DNA of 64,000 nt from Pinibacter aurantiacus. Its GTDB lineage: Bacteria; Bacteroidota; Bacteroidia; Chitinophagales; Chitinophagaceae. Of the stretch, positions 52,613 to 60,940 are shown piece after piece (positions within the stretch are counted from its first letter, which is position 1; each line of letters starts with the position of its first letter). A program made the translations under genes and the position numbers. The notes beneath the pieces are model-generated. The model saw nothing but the letters and a program-made list of their open reading frames with translations. It did no database searches and was not told where the DNA came from. The stretch spans positions 1 through 64,000 of the forward strand of contig NZ_JAHSPG010000008.1 in NCBI RefSeq assembly GCF_019130065.1, read 5' to 3'.

Positions 52613-53371
52613 ATGCGAAAAAGTAAAAGAAACTTGACTGTGTGTGCCGGGCTAATATTGATGCTCACTGTTCCTGCTTTGATTTCAGGTAAAACACGCA
52701 AAATCCGTAAATATTCCAAGCCTGCCGTAGTCGCAGCGCCTGCAACCTATGCAGCTATTTCAAGCAGCACAATGGCGATGGCGGATCAAATATATGATTC
52801 TCTGGAACTTGCAACCTCAGGCTTGAGCGAACAGGCGTTCGAATTTGCCTGGAAAGGGTATCAAAAACTACGTGCAAAAGGAATGCTGGCGAAAGATGGC
52901 ATCCTGTCTATCTGCGACTTCAGTCAGTCATCACGCAATAAAAGATTATATGTAATTGATCTGGTAGGCATGAAGTTGCTTATCAATACGTATGTTGCTC
53001 ATGGCAGAAATACCGGCGGCGAATATGCAAAATCATTCTCTAATAATCCCAACAGCCATAAAAGTAGTCTTGGATTTTATGTTACAAGATCCACTTACTC
53101 TGGTTCCCATGGCTTATCTTTGAAAATAGATGGCGTTGAAAGAGGTTTTAACGACAAAGCCCTGAAAAGGAATATTGTTGTTCATGGCTCAGAATATGTG
53201 GGCACATCTTTCATCGACAGAAACCCATTTTCCGGAAGAAGCTACGGTTGTCCAGCTGTGCCGGATGATGAATCTGCAGAAGTTATTAATTCCATTAAAG
53301 ACGGAAGCTGTCTTTTTATCTATTACCCCAATAAAACCTACATTTCAAAGTCTCAGCTTTTAAAAGGCTAA
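52613..53371 (+). CDS. Murein L,D-transpeptidase catalytic domain protein
   Basis: A 252-residue exported protein (signal within the first 26 residues). It belongs to the L,D-transpeptidase catalytic domain family (PF13645 type): LYVIDLVGMKLLINTYVAHG, SSLGFYVTRSTYSGSHGLSL and the active-site block NIVVHGSEYVG ... GRSYGCPAV, with the His and Cys in place. It acts on peptidoglycan in the periplasm. There is a near-promoter GAACTTTG at about 52570-52577. It is a single gene. Confidence 0.9.
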   Translation: MRKSKRNLTVCAGLILMLTVPALISGKTRKIRKYSKPAVVAAPATYAAISSSTMAMADQIYDSLELATSGLSEQAFEFAWKGYQKLRAKGMLAKDGILSICDFSQSSRNKRLYVIDLVGMKLLINTYVAHGRNTGGEYAKSFSNNPNSHKSSLGFYVTRSTYSGSHGLSLKIDGVERGFNDKALKRNIVVHGSEYVGTSFIDRNPFSGRSYGCPAVPDDESAEVINSIKDGSCLFIYYPNKTYISKSQLLKG

Positions 53372-53494
53372 TGCTGTTTAAAATTTGAACCATTCTTCGC
53401 AATAGTTGTTTGTTAGAAGGATTGTGATTTGGAATAGTACATTATATAAATGCGTTTGGCACAAGAACGGAATCGACACTAAAAAAGAATTGTT

Positions 53495-54733
53495 TTGAAT
53501 TTTAACGAATTAAACCTTCATCCTGATCTGCTCGAAGGCATACAGGCCTCCGGTTACGAAAATGCTACACCTGTTCAGGCACAGGTGATCCCCCTTATTT
53601 TATCAGGTAAAGACATTATTGCATCTGCCCAAACGGGAACCGGTAAAACGGCTGCGTTTCTTTTGCCGGTGATCAACAAATTATTACAACATAGAAACGA
53701 CAACCAGGTAAGTGCCTTAGTGCTTGTTCCTACAAGGGAGCTAGCCATTCAAATAGGCCAGCACCTGGAGGGGCTTTCTTATTTCACCAATATTAGTTCC
53801 ATTGCTATTTACGGCGGTAACGACGGGAATAACTTTGTGGTAGAGAAACAGGCCCTGCGCATGGGAGTGGACATCGTTGTGTGTACACCCGGCCGCATGA
53901 TCGCTCACTTAAACATGGGCTATGTGCCACTAAAAGGCTTGCAGTTCCTTGTTTTGGATGAAGCCGACCGTATGCTCGACATGGGCTTCCAGGAAGACAT
54001 CAGGAAAATAACTTCTTTCCTTCCCGCTAAAAGACAGACCTTACTTTTTTCTGCAACAATGCCGGAAAAAATAAGAACCCTGGCAAAGCAAATCTTACAA
54101 AATCCTTCAGAGGTAAACATATCCATCTCCAAACCACCGGAGAAAATTCAACAACAGGCGTATGCTGTTTTTGAACACCAGAAACTGCCGTTGGTGAAAA
54201 GCGTTTTGCAAAGCACCACCTTCAAAAGCGCACTTGTATTTTGCAGCAGCAAGCAAAGTGTAAAAAAATTGGTGGCTGAATTAAGGCAAGGTGGACTTAC
54301 CATTGGTGAAATGCACAGCGATCTTGAGCAGTCAAGCCGTGAAGACGTATTGCTGAAATTCAACAGTGGACGAATTCCCGTATTGGTAGCGACAGACATT
54401 CTTTCAAGAGGTATTGATATTGATACGATAGATCTTGTAATCAACTACGATGTGCCGCACGATGGTGAAGACTATGTGCACCGTATCGGAAGAACGGCAA
54501 GGGCAGAAGCGGAAGGTGTTGCGATCACGTTGATCAGCGAGAGAGAGCATGGCCGCTTTGCACGCATTGAAAAATTGATTGGTAAAGCAGTAGATAAATT
54601 ACCTGTTCCTGAAGCACTGGGAGAAGCCCCGGTGTATAACCCTTCAATAAGAAACAGCAACGGCAGTGGCGGCGGTAAAAGAAAATTTTACAAGCCCAAG
54701 TCACAAGGCAACCGCAACAAGAAATTTGTATAA
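53495..54733 (+). CDS. rhlE: DEAD-box RNA helicase (RhlE-like)
   Basis: A 412-residue helicase. Motifs seen: FxxLxL/ATPVQAQVIP (Q motif), AQTGTGKT (Walker A), PTRELAIQ, TPGRM, DEAD (VLDEADRMLDMGF), SAT, and in the C-terminal half ATDILSRGIDIDTIDLVINY and HRIGRTAR. A basic Gly/Ser/Lys tail (SGGGKRKFYKPKSQGNRNKK) ends the protein. It remodels RNA, for example in cold or ribosome assembly. The start is TTG at 53495: the sequence from there matches the family N-terminus and no ATG precedes it. Confidence 0.93.
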   Translation: MNFNELNLHPDLLEGIQASGYENATPVQAQVIPLILSGKDIIASAQTGTGKTAAFLLPVINKLLQHRNDNQVSALVLVPTRELAIQIGQHLEGLSYFTNISSIAIYGGNDGNNFVVEKQALRMGVDIVVCTPGRMIAHLNMGYVPLKGLQFLVLDEADRMLDMGFQEDIRKITSFLPAKRQTLLFSATMPEKIRTLAKQILQNPSEVNISISKPPEKIQQQAYAVFEHQKLPLVKSVLQSTTFKSALVFCSSKQSVKKLVAELRQGGLTIGEMHSDLEQSSREDVLLKFNSGRIPVLVATDILSRGIDIDTIDLVINYDVPHDGEDYVHRIGRTARAEAEGVAITLISEREHGRFARIEKLIGKAVDKLPVPEALGEAPVYNPSIRNSNGSGGGKRKFYKPKSQGNRNKKFV

Positions 54734-54745
54734 CATTTTCGCGTG

Positions 54746-54769
54746 GTAGGGGCGAATCGTATTCGCCCT
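54746..54769. repeat. Repeat J, copy 2
   Basis: A 24-bp unit GTAGGGGCGAAT...ATTCGCCCT, one base different from 35746-35769. It lies 13 bp after the helicase stop (36 bp after a stop in the other copy). Its core GGGCGAAT/ATTCGCCC forms a hairpin. Confidence 0.75.
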
Positions 54770-54868
54770 CTAACACCCCGAATGTGCACCACCCAAGTTT
54801 CGCATTCCGTTATTATCCAAAAACATTCAGCGCCATTTGCGTAAATTGCCTGTTTCAAAAACCTGCAA

Positions 54869-55669
54869 TTGAAATCCAGCAAAGAACAATTATCAGCCGG
54901 CGACAAAAAGCTGATTGACTTCTTCAATAGAAAAGTGGAAGAATATAACGTTCCCGCTTTTATACCTGATGATCCCATTAGCATTCCGCATAAATTTTCT
55001 AAAAAACAAGACCTAGAAATAGCAGGTTTTTTCGCCGCCATCCTCGCATGGGGCAACAGAAAGACGATCATCAACTCCTGCACAAAGCTGTTCAACCTGA
55101 TGGATAATGCACCTCATCAGTTTGTGACATCATTTGAAGAAACAGACCTGATTCCTTTCATCGATTTTGTGCACCGCACATTCAATGCAACAGATCTTTT
55201 TCACTCGCTCAAATTTTTACAGCATCACTATAAAGAAAACGCATCATTGGAAACCGCGTTCTCAAAATGGATGCAACCCGATGATGAGAATATAGAAAGT
55301 GCACTCAACGGGTTTCATCACTACTTTTTTGCTTTTGATGAATTTCCTGAACGCACGAGAAAACATATTGCTGCACCGTTTAAGAAGTCTGCCTGCAAAA
55401 GGCTAAACATGTATTTGCGCTGGATGGTACGAAACGATAACAAAAAAGTCGATTTTGGCATCTGGAAAAAAATAAAACCTTCGCAATTGATCTGTCCGAT
55501 GGATGTACATGTTGCACGAGTGGCAAAACGGTTTAATTTGCTGGAAAGAAAACAAGTCGACTGGCAAGCAGCTGTTGAATTGACAGCCTATCTTTCGAAG
55601 CTGGATAAAAGCGACCCGGTGAAATATGATTTTGCATTATTCGGCCTGGGCGTAATTGAAAAATACTAA
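54869..55669 (+). CDS. TIGR02757 family protein
   Basis: A 266-residue protein matching TIGR02757, conserved in Bacteroidota and some other bacteria. Blocks seen: PDDPISIPHKFSKKQDLEIA, ILAWGNRKTIINSC, FHSLKFLQHHY, KRLNMYLRWMVRNDNKKVDF, LICPMDVHVARVAKRFNLLE, KYDFALFGLGV. The helical composition and the CPMDVHV block recall HhH-GPD-type DNA glycosylase folds, but no activity is established. The start is TTG at 54869, as no ATG is available before the conserved N-terminus. Confidence 0.9.
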   Translation: MKSSKEQLSAGDKKLIDFFNRKVEEYNVPAFIPDDPISIPHKFSKKQDLEIAGFFAAILAWGNRKTIINSCTKLFNLMDNAPHQFVTSFEETDLIPFIDFVHRTFNATDLFHSLKFLQHHYKENASLETAFSKWMQPDDENIESALNGFHHYFFAFDEFPERTRKHIAAPFKKSACKRLNMYLRWMVRNDNKKVDFGIWKKIKPSQLICPMDVHVARVAKRFNLLERKQVDWQAAVELTAYLSKLDKSDPVKYDFALFGLGVIEKY

Positions 55670-55676
55670 AGCATTA

Positions 55677-56003
55677 ATGGACACTAACGAAAAACTCATA
55701 TACAATTTACAAAATGAATTTGCGGTATCGATTCCGCCAACGGTATCGTTTGATCAAATGATTGCCATGATTGCCGTTCCGGTAAATGAGTTGATACAAA
55801 AGGATTTTCAAAGGCTAGTTGGCATCCTTTATCGATTAGATGTAAGTGAACCAAAACTTCGGTACATGCTGAAAATGCATAACGAAGAAGACGCGGGAAA
55901 AATAATAGCCACATTGATCGTAGAACGCGAATTACAAAAAATAAAAACAAGACAAGAGTTTAGAAAGAACGATGACGAGATTGATGAAGAAGAGCGGTGG
56001 TGA
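55677..56003 (+). CDS. Conserved hypothetical protein, 108 aa
   Basis: A small helical acidic protein (MDTNEKLIYNLQNEFAVSIP ... VERELQKIKTRQEFRKNDDE). It starts seven bases after TIGR02757 stops and probably shares its mRNA. I believe similar proteins follow this position in relatives, but I know no function. The charged C-terminus is probably disordered. The stop codon TGA overlaps the beginning of repeat F. Confidence 0.7.
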   Translation: MDTNEKLIYNLQNEFAVSIPPTVSFDQMIAMIAVPVNELIQKDFQRLVGILYRLDVSEPKLRYMLKMHNEEDAGKIIATLIVERELQKIKTRQEFRKNDDEIDEEERW

Positions 56004-56006
56004 GAC

Positions 56007-56074
56007 GCTGAACGCCAAACGCTTAATGCTTAACGCAAGATGCGGCATTCTGCGTTTAGTGTTAGGCGTTCAGC
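56007..56074. repeat. Inverted repeat F, copy 2
   Basis: GCTGAACGCCAAACGCTTAA and GGCGTTCAGC arms, with an inner TTAACGCAAGATGC / GCGTTTAGTGTTA region. Counterpart of 40309-40395. It lies between the 108-aa gene and the comEC promoter region. Confidence 0.7.
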
Positions 56075-56083
56075 ATTAAGCGT

Positions 56084-56091
56084 TATCTTTG
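56084..56091 (+). promoter_or_regulatory. comEC -7 element next to repeat F
   Basis: TATCTTTG matches TAnnTTTG and lies about 40 bp before the comEC ATG. The -33 side falls inside repeat F and has no TTTG at the right distance. Confidence 0.4.
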
Positions 56092-56133
56092 AGAAACTAC
56101 CTATCTCCCAATACTGCACAAACACTTATTCTC

Positions 56134-58206
56134 ATGCAGTATACAATTCATCTCTGGAAACAAGCGCCGTTTTTACGCTTGCTGCTCCCTTTTATTATCG
56201 GACTTCTTTTGCAATATCATTTTGCATTTGTTTTAAACGCTTGGTTGGCAATTGCCGCGATTGCATGCCTTGTGTTTGTCGTTTTTCTATTGCTGCCGCT
56301 CAAACGAAAATTTAGTCAGTCATGGATAAGCGGCGTTGCGATAAATGCAACGTTGATTTGTTTAGGTGGCATATTGTTTTATGAAAACACCGGAACCAAT
56401 GATGCATGGTGCATTAAGAATAACTATGCTTCGCAAAAATTACTGCTAACGCTGCAGGAGCCGTTGACGGAAAAAGAAAGGTCTTTCAAAGCAAAGGCAA
56501 CTGTAGAGTTGATGGGAGATGACAGCACATGCAAATCTGCCACCGGCAACATCATCGTGTATTTGCAAAAAGACAGCCTAAAGCCTGCACTTACATATGG
56601 CTCGCAAATCGTTATTGACAAACCTTTACAACTTATTCGCAACTCCGGCAACCCTGCTTGTTTTGACTATGAACAATACTGCGCCTTCCAGCATATTTAT
56701 TACCAGGTTTTTCTGAAACCAAGTGAATATGTAGTGTTGAAAGAAAAGAAAACAAACTTCGCGAAGCAATTTCTTTTCAATGCAAATGATGCCATTACCA
56801 CCATTTTGCAAAAAAATATTACCGGCACAAAAGAGCTTGGACTTGCTGAAGCATTGTTGATTGGTTATAAAGAAGATCTTGATAAAACGTTGGTGCAATC
56901 ATATTCAAACACCGGCGTAGTACATATTATCGCTATTTCCGGATTGCACCTTGGCGTCATTTATTTTCTATTGTTGCTCTTGTTGAAACCACTAAGCGAC
57001 AAAAGAAAGCTCAATAGAATTTTGAAACCGGTGATAGTAATTGCATTCCTTTGGTTGTTTAGCATTATGTCAGGCGCCTCGCCATCTGTATTGCGATCTG
57101 CGGTAATGTTTACTTGCATTGTGATCGGGAACAGTATTTCCAAACAATCATCAGTCTACAATACGTTAAGCGTTTCTGCACTTTTACTGCTGTGCTATAA
57201 TCCTTTCTGGTTGTGGGATGTAGGGTTTCAGCTATCCTACGCAGCGCTTTTAAGTATTGTTATTTTCATGAAGCCAGTTTACCATTGCATTTACATCACG
57301 AATAAATTGCTCGATAAAATATGGCAGGCTGCTGCCGTAACGCTTGCAGCACAAGTATTGACCACACCAATAAGTATTTATTATTTCCATCAGTTCCCTG
57401 TTTTCTTTTTGATGACAAATCTGTTGGCAGTACCTATTTCGACGATAATATTGATTGGAGAAATCGTATTGTGCTGTGTTTCCTTTATAGCGCCCGTTGC
57501 GGCTTTTGTTGGGAAAATATTAACCTCGCTTTTGTGGTTGATGAATACGATAGTTGAACGCATAGAAGCCATTCCATTTAACATGTGGGGCGGCTTGCAG
57601 ATTAGCATCCTGCAAAATTTAGTACTGTATATTTTTATTGCTTCGGTTGCGTTGTGGTTGTTAGAAAAATATAAGCATTACATGTATGTTAGCTTGCTTT
57701 CTCTTTTGTTGTTCGTAAGCCTTCGCACTTACTCATTTTACAAAGCTTCAAAGCAGGAAAGAATAATCGTATACAACATTCCGCAAAGGCAGGCAATAGA
57801 CATAATCAATGGCAGAAACTATCAATTCATTGGAGATAAAGAATTACGACAAGATGGCTTCCTGCAAAGCTTTCATTTAAAGCCGTCACGCATTTTACAG
57901 AGGATAAAATCTGATACTGCGAATACAGAAAACATCATTCTATGGAAAGGCAAGCGAATTGTTATTTTAAATGAATCGATGGGATATGAAAAGACAGGGG
58001 AAAAAATAAATGCCGATGTGATAATCATTTCTCATAGCCCTATGCTAAACATCTGCGACATCACAAACGTCTTTGATTTCAAGACAATAGTATTCGACGG
58101 ATCAAATGCAGATTGGAAAATTTCTAAATGGAAAGAGGAGTGCAAACAACTCAATCAACAATATTTCTCAGTAAAAGACGGCGGCGCATTCATAATGGAT
58201 TTTTAA
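56134..58206 (+). CDS. comEC: ComEC/Rec2 family DNA-uptake channel protein
   Basis: A 690-residue polytopic membrane protein. The N-terminal part has DUF4131-like helices (LRLLLPFIIGLLLQYHFAFV) and an OB-like soluble part (KLLLTLQEPLTEKERSFKAK). The central competence domain includes ALLIGYKEDLDKTLVQSYSN and TGVVHIIAISGLHLGVIYFL, the ComEC hallmark, followed by many helices. The C-terminal part lacks an obvious zinc-site beta-lactamase domain, which is usual for Bacteroidota ComEC. It is needed for natural transformation. The ATG at 56134 is preferred over 56089. Confidence 0.92.
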   Translation: MQYTIHLWKQAPFLRLLLPFIIGLLLQYHFAFVLNAWLAIAAIACLVFVVFLLLPLKRKFSQSWISGVAINATLICLGGILFYENTGTNDAWCIKNNYASQKLLLTLQEPLTEKERSFKAKATVELMGDDSTCKSATGNIIVYLQKDSLKPALTYGSQIVIDKPLQLIRNSGNPACFDYEQYCAFQHIYYQVFLKPSEYVVLKEKKTNFAKQFLFNANDAITTILQKNITGTKELGLAEALLIGYKEDLDKTLVQSYSNTGVVHIIAISGLHLGVIYFLLLLLLKPLSDKRKLNRILKPVIVIAFLWLFSIMSGASPSVLRSAVMFTCIVIGNSISKQSSVYNTLSVSALLLLCYNPFWLWDVGFQLSYAALLSIVIFMKPVYHCIYITNKLLDKIWQAAAVTLAAQVLTTPISIYYFHQFPVFFLMTNLLAVPISTIILIGEIVLCCVSFIAPVAAFVGKILTSLLWLMNTIVERIEAIPFNMWGGLQISILQNLVLYIFIASVALWLLEKYKHYMYVSLLSLLLFVSLRTYSFYKASKQERIIVYNIPQRQAIDIINGRNYQFIGDKELRQDGFLQSFHLKPSRILQRIKSDTANTENIILWKGKRIVILNESMGYEKTGEKINADVIIISHSPMLNICDITNVFDFKTIVFDGSNADWKISKWKEECKQLNQQYFSVKDGGAFIMDF

Positions 58207-58218
58207 TTCATCGTGAAA

Positions 58219-58261
58219 AAATCAGTGCAAATCCGTCTAATCCGTGCCATCCGTGTGCCAA
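58219..58261. repeat. Repeat family I copy (CCGTCTAATCCGTGCCATCC)
   Basis: The wording AAATCAGTGCAAATCCGTCT and AATCCGTGCCATCCGTGTGCC matches 39209-39292 and 35819-35857. It lies between the convergent comEC and satP genes. Confidence 0.65.
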
Positions 58262-58271
58262 AAAACAAAAA

Positions 58272-58291
58272 TCCCCATATTGCTATGGGGA
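58272..58291 (-). terminator. Terminator of satP
   Basis: TCCCCATA / TATGGGGA stem, perfect 8 bp with a 4-base loop, continuing into a T-rich run on the minus strand. Confidence 0.75.
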
Positions 58292-58323
58292 AATGAATAG
58301 GCAATTAGTCGGACAAAGAGTTA

Positions 58324-58908
58324 TTAACCAAGAGGCAGAACGGTTCTGCCGTAAACTTCATTTAAAACCTGGGCAACGCCAGTATAAAAAGCACTAAGGC
58401 CACAAAAAATACCTTCATAACCTGCAAAGGTTCTCATTGACGTATTTCCCGTAAAATCGCTTATGGCAAGCAAAAAGAACAGAACAGTAAGCGTAGCAAA
58501 AACAACCTGCAATGCACGGCTAAGTCTTAAGGTGCCAATAAACATAAACAATGTAAAGAGTCCCCACATCAGCAGGTAATAACCCACACCGGTGGCGCTT
58601 GATTTATACGACGCGCCAAAGGAAGTATTGGGTACCAGCCAGAGACAAACCAGCGTGAGCCAGAAAACGCCATAGGAAGTAAAGGCTGTAGCGCCAAATG
58701 TGTTGTTCTTTTTCCATTCCTGGATTCCGGCAACAATTTGCGCAAATCCGCCCATGAATATGCCCATGCCAATGATCATGGAGTTCAATTCAAAAAAGCC
58801 GGCGTTATGAATATTTAGTAAAACGGTGGTCATTCCAAAACCGAGTAGACCTAAGGGAGCGGGGTTGGCCGTATTGTCTTTTACGGCAACGATCGTTTCA
58901 GTCGACAT
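58324..58908 (-). CDS. satP: Acetate uptake transporter, GPR1/FUN34/SatP family
   Basis: A 194-residue membrane protein with six helices. The family motif NPAPLGL is at residues 15-21 and the N-terminal region reads [37 protein letters not shown] block and a final [20 protein letters not shown] match SatP/YaaH proteins. It carries acetate or succinate with protons. A near -7 (minus-strand TGCATTTG, one change from TAnnTTTG) precedes it. It is a single gene. Confidence 0.93.
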   Translation of the reverse strand: MSTETIVAVKDNTANPAPLGLLGFGMTTVLLNIHNAGFFELNSMIIGMGIFMGGFAQIVAGIQEWKKNNTFGATAFTSYGVFWLTLVCLWLVPNTSFGASYKSSATGVGYYLLMWGLFTLFMFIGTLRLSRALQVVFATLTVLFFLLAISDFTGNTSMRTFAGYEGIFCGLSAFYTGVAQVLNEVYGRTVLPLG

Positions 58909-59020
58909 AAATTTTTTACATATGGGTTAAAGTGAACAAATGCAATCGGTTAAATTTACTATTCTTTCAAACAAAACGATCAATCGTTAAATATTTTTTA
59001 GAAAATGTGGAGAAAGTTTT

Positions 59021-59171
59021 TAACCGCAATTTTTGCCACTGAGACACAGAAACACAGAGAAAGTTGATAATAAGACAATAGATTTTCCGTACTTCTGTGT
59101 CTCTGTGGCAGATTCCTCTAACGTCGCAAATCTTCGTTTTCTTTGCGCCAACTTTGCGCGCTTTGCGGTTA
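59021..59171. repeat. Nested inverted repeat (CACTGAGACACAGAA and TAACCGCAA arms)
   Basis: The outer arms TAACCGCAA (59021-59029) and TTGCGGTTA (59163-59171) are perfect. The inner arms 59034-59051 and 59093-59110 pair at 17 of 18 positions. The wording is close to the C family at 7379-7468. Confidence 0.7.
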
Positions 59172-59248
59172 GAGCGAATAAGATGCTGATTGCCATGTAT
59201 TTGAGCGCGATATGTCAATAAATCGCCTGTCATATTAATTTCTTGTGC

Positions 59249-59256
59249 TAAATTTG
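59249..59256 (+). promoter_or_regulatory. purH -7 element
   Basis: TAAATTTG matches TAnnTTTG, 65 bp before the purH ATG. The -33 region is weak. Confidence 0.45.
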
Positions 59257-59321
59257 CGCCTCTTAATAGAAATTCCCATATCCGGTTACATTCTTTACAA
59301 CCGTCAATTAGTACTATTAAT

Positions 59322-60833
59322 ATGAACAAAAAAATTCAATCAGCATTGATCTCCGTTTTTTATAAAGACGGACTGGAACCAATTGTTAAAACACTTTCCG
59401 ATCTTGGCGTTACCATTTACAGCACAGGCGGAACACAACAGTTTATCGAAAAATTGGGTATCAAATGCGTACCGGTTGAAGATGTAACTTCTTATCCTTC
59501 CATTTTGGGCGGTCGTGTTAAAACGCTTCACCCGAAAGTATTTGGTGGAATCCTGGGAAGAAGAGGTAATGAACAGGATGTTCAGGAAATGAAACAATAT
59601 GAAATTCCTGAGTTGGATCTCGTGATTGTTGACTTGTATCCTTTCGAGGAAACAGTTGCTTCTACAAGCGAAGAAAAACTGATCATCGAAAAAATTGATA
59701 TCGGCGGTCCATCTATGATTCGTGGTGCTGCGAAAAATTTCAGCGACGTTGTGGTAGTGGCTTCTAAACAAGACTATGCTTTACTGAATCAGATCATAAC
59801 AGATCAAAAAGGTGAAACTACGATCGATCAGCGTAAAGCATTTGCTGCAAAAGCATTTGAAGTGTGTGCGCATTACGATGTAGCCATCTCTAAATATTTT
59901 ACTCCGGCTAACGGCAACTATTTCTTTGAATCAGTTCCGGAAGCAAAAATTATGCGTTACGGTGAAAACCCGCATCAACAAGGCGTTTTCTATGGCAAGC
60001 TGGATGAGCTCTTCAACCAAATAAACGGTAAAGAACTTTCTTACAATAACCTGGTTGATGTCGATGCTGCGGCGCAATTGATCAAAGAATTTACCGATAC
60101 TACTTTCGCTATTATCAAGCATACGAATGTTTGCGGTATTGCACAAAGACCTTCTGTAAAAGACGCATGGGATGCTGCTTTGGCAGGTGATCCTGAAAGT
60201 GCGTTTGGTGGCGTGTTGGTTTGCAATGGCACTATCGACAAGGCAACTGCAGATGCCATCAATGAAATTTTCTTCGAAGTATTGATTGCTCCTGCTTTCA
60301 ACGAAGATGCGATGGAAGTGTTGAAATCTAAAAAGAACAGAATTCTTTTGCAAAGCAAAGCGCCTTTGAACGTAAAGACTCAATACAAATCTTTACTGAA
60401 CGGTGTATTGGTGCAGCAAACTGACGAAGGCAATTTTGAAAAATGGGAAGAAGTAGGCGGCAGATCATCTTCTGAAGCTGAAAAGAGCGATTTGACTTTC
60501 GCTAACCTTGTTTGTAAACACCTTAAGAGTAACGCTATTGCTCTGGTTAAAAACAAACAGCTGATTGGTAAAGGTTGCGGACAAACAAGCCGTGTAGATG
60601 CTTTGCGTCATGCGATTGAAAAAGCGAAACAATTTAAATTCGATTTGAAAGGTGCGGTATTGGCGAGCGATGCGTTTTTCCCATTCAATGATTGCGTGCA
60701 AATGAGCCACGAAGAAGGAATGGAAGCATTCATTCAGCCAGGCGGTTCCATTCGCGATAAAGATTCTATTGAATATTGCAAGCAACACAACCTTGCAATG
60801 GTTATGACAGGAATGAGGCATTTTAGGCATTAG
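59322..60833 (+). CDS. purH: Bifunctional AICAR formyltransferase/IMP cyclohydrolase PurH
   Basis: A 503-residue enzyme for the last two steps of IMP synthesis. The N-terminal MGS-like cyclohydrolase domain reads IYSTGGTQQFIEKLGI, VTSYPSILGGRVKTLHPKVF and IDIGGPSMIRGAAKNF. The C-terminal transformylase domain has MRYGENPHQQG, the KHTNVCGIA catalytic block, ESAFGGVLVCN, SDAFFPFND and IQPGGSIRD, ending TGMRHFRH as usual. The length is typical for Bacteroidota. It is monocistronic. Confidence 0.97.
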   Translation: MNKKIQSALISVFYKDGLEPIVKTLSDLGVTIYSTGGTQQFIEKLGIKCVPVEDVTSYPSILGGRVKTLHPKVFGGILGRRGNEQDVQEMKQYEIPELDLVIVDLYPFEETVASTSEEKLIIEKIDIGGPSMIRGAAKNFSDVVVVASKQDYALLNQIITDQKGETTIDQRKAFAAKAFEVCAHYDVAISKYFTPANGNYFFESVPEAKIMRYGENPHQQGVFYGKLDELFNQINGKELSYNNLVDVDAAAQLIKEFTDTTFAIIKHTNVCGIAQRPSVKDAWDAALAGDPESAFGGVLVCNGTIDKATADAINEIFFEVLIAPAFNEDAMEVLKSKKNRILLQSKAPLNVKTQYKSLLNGVLVQQTDEGNFEKWEEVGGRSSSEAEKSDLTFANLVCKHLKSNAIALVKNKQLIGKGCGQTSRVDALRHAIEKAKQFKFDLKGAVLASDAFFPFNDCVQMSHEEGMEAFIQPGGSIRDKDSIEYCKQHNLAMVMTGMRHFRH

Positions 60834-60840
60834 TCAAATA

Positions 60841-60940
60841 ATTGAATAACTGAATGACTGAATAACTGAATGTTTATTTTCGATTTGGGTTTATAACAAT
60901 CGAACATTCAGTTATTCAGTTAATCAGTTATTCAGTCATT
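60841..60940. repeat. Inverted repeat E, copy 2, overlapping a gene end
   Basis: The arms ATTGAATAACTGAATGACTG... and the complement at 60903-60940 pair closely. Its right arm includes the last two codons (Asn, Asp) and stop of the deacetylase-like gene on the minus strand (60932-60940). It separates convergent purH and that gene. Confidence 0.8.

Larger units (their letters stand above)
58909..59321. other. Gap with repeat C relative and purH promoter
   Basis: It contains the nested hairpin 59021-59171 and the purH -7 element at 59249-59256. I see no gene. Confidence 0.6.
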
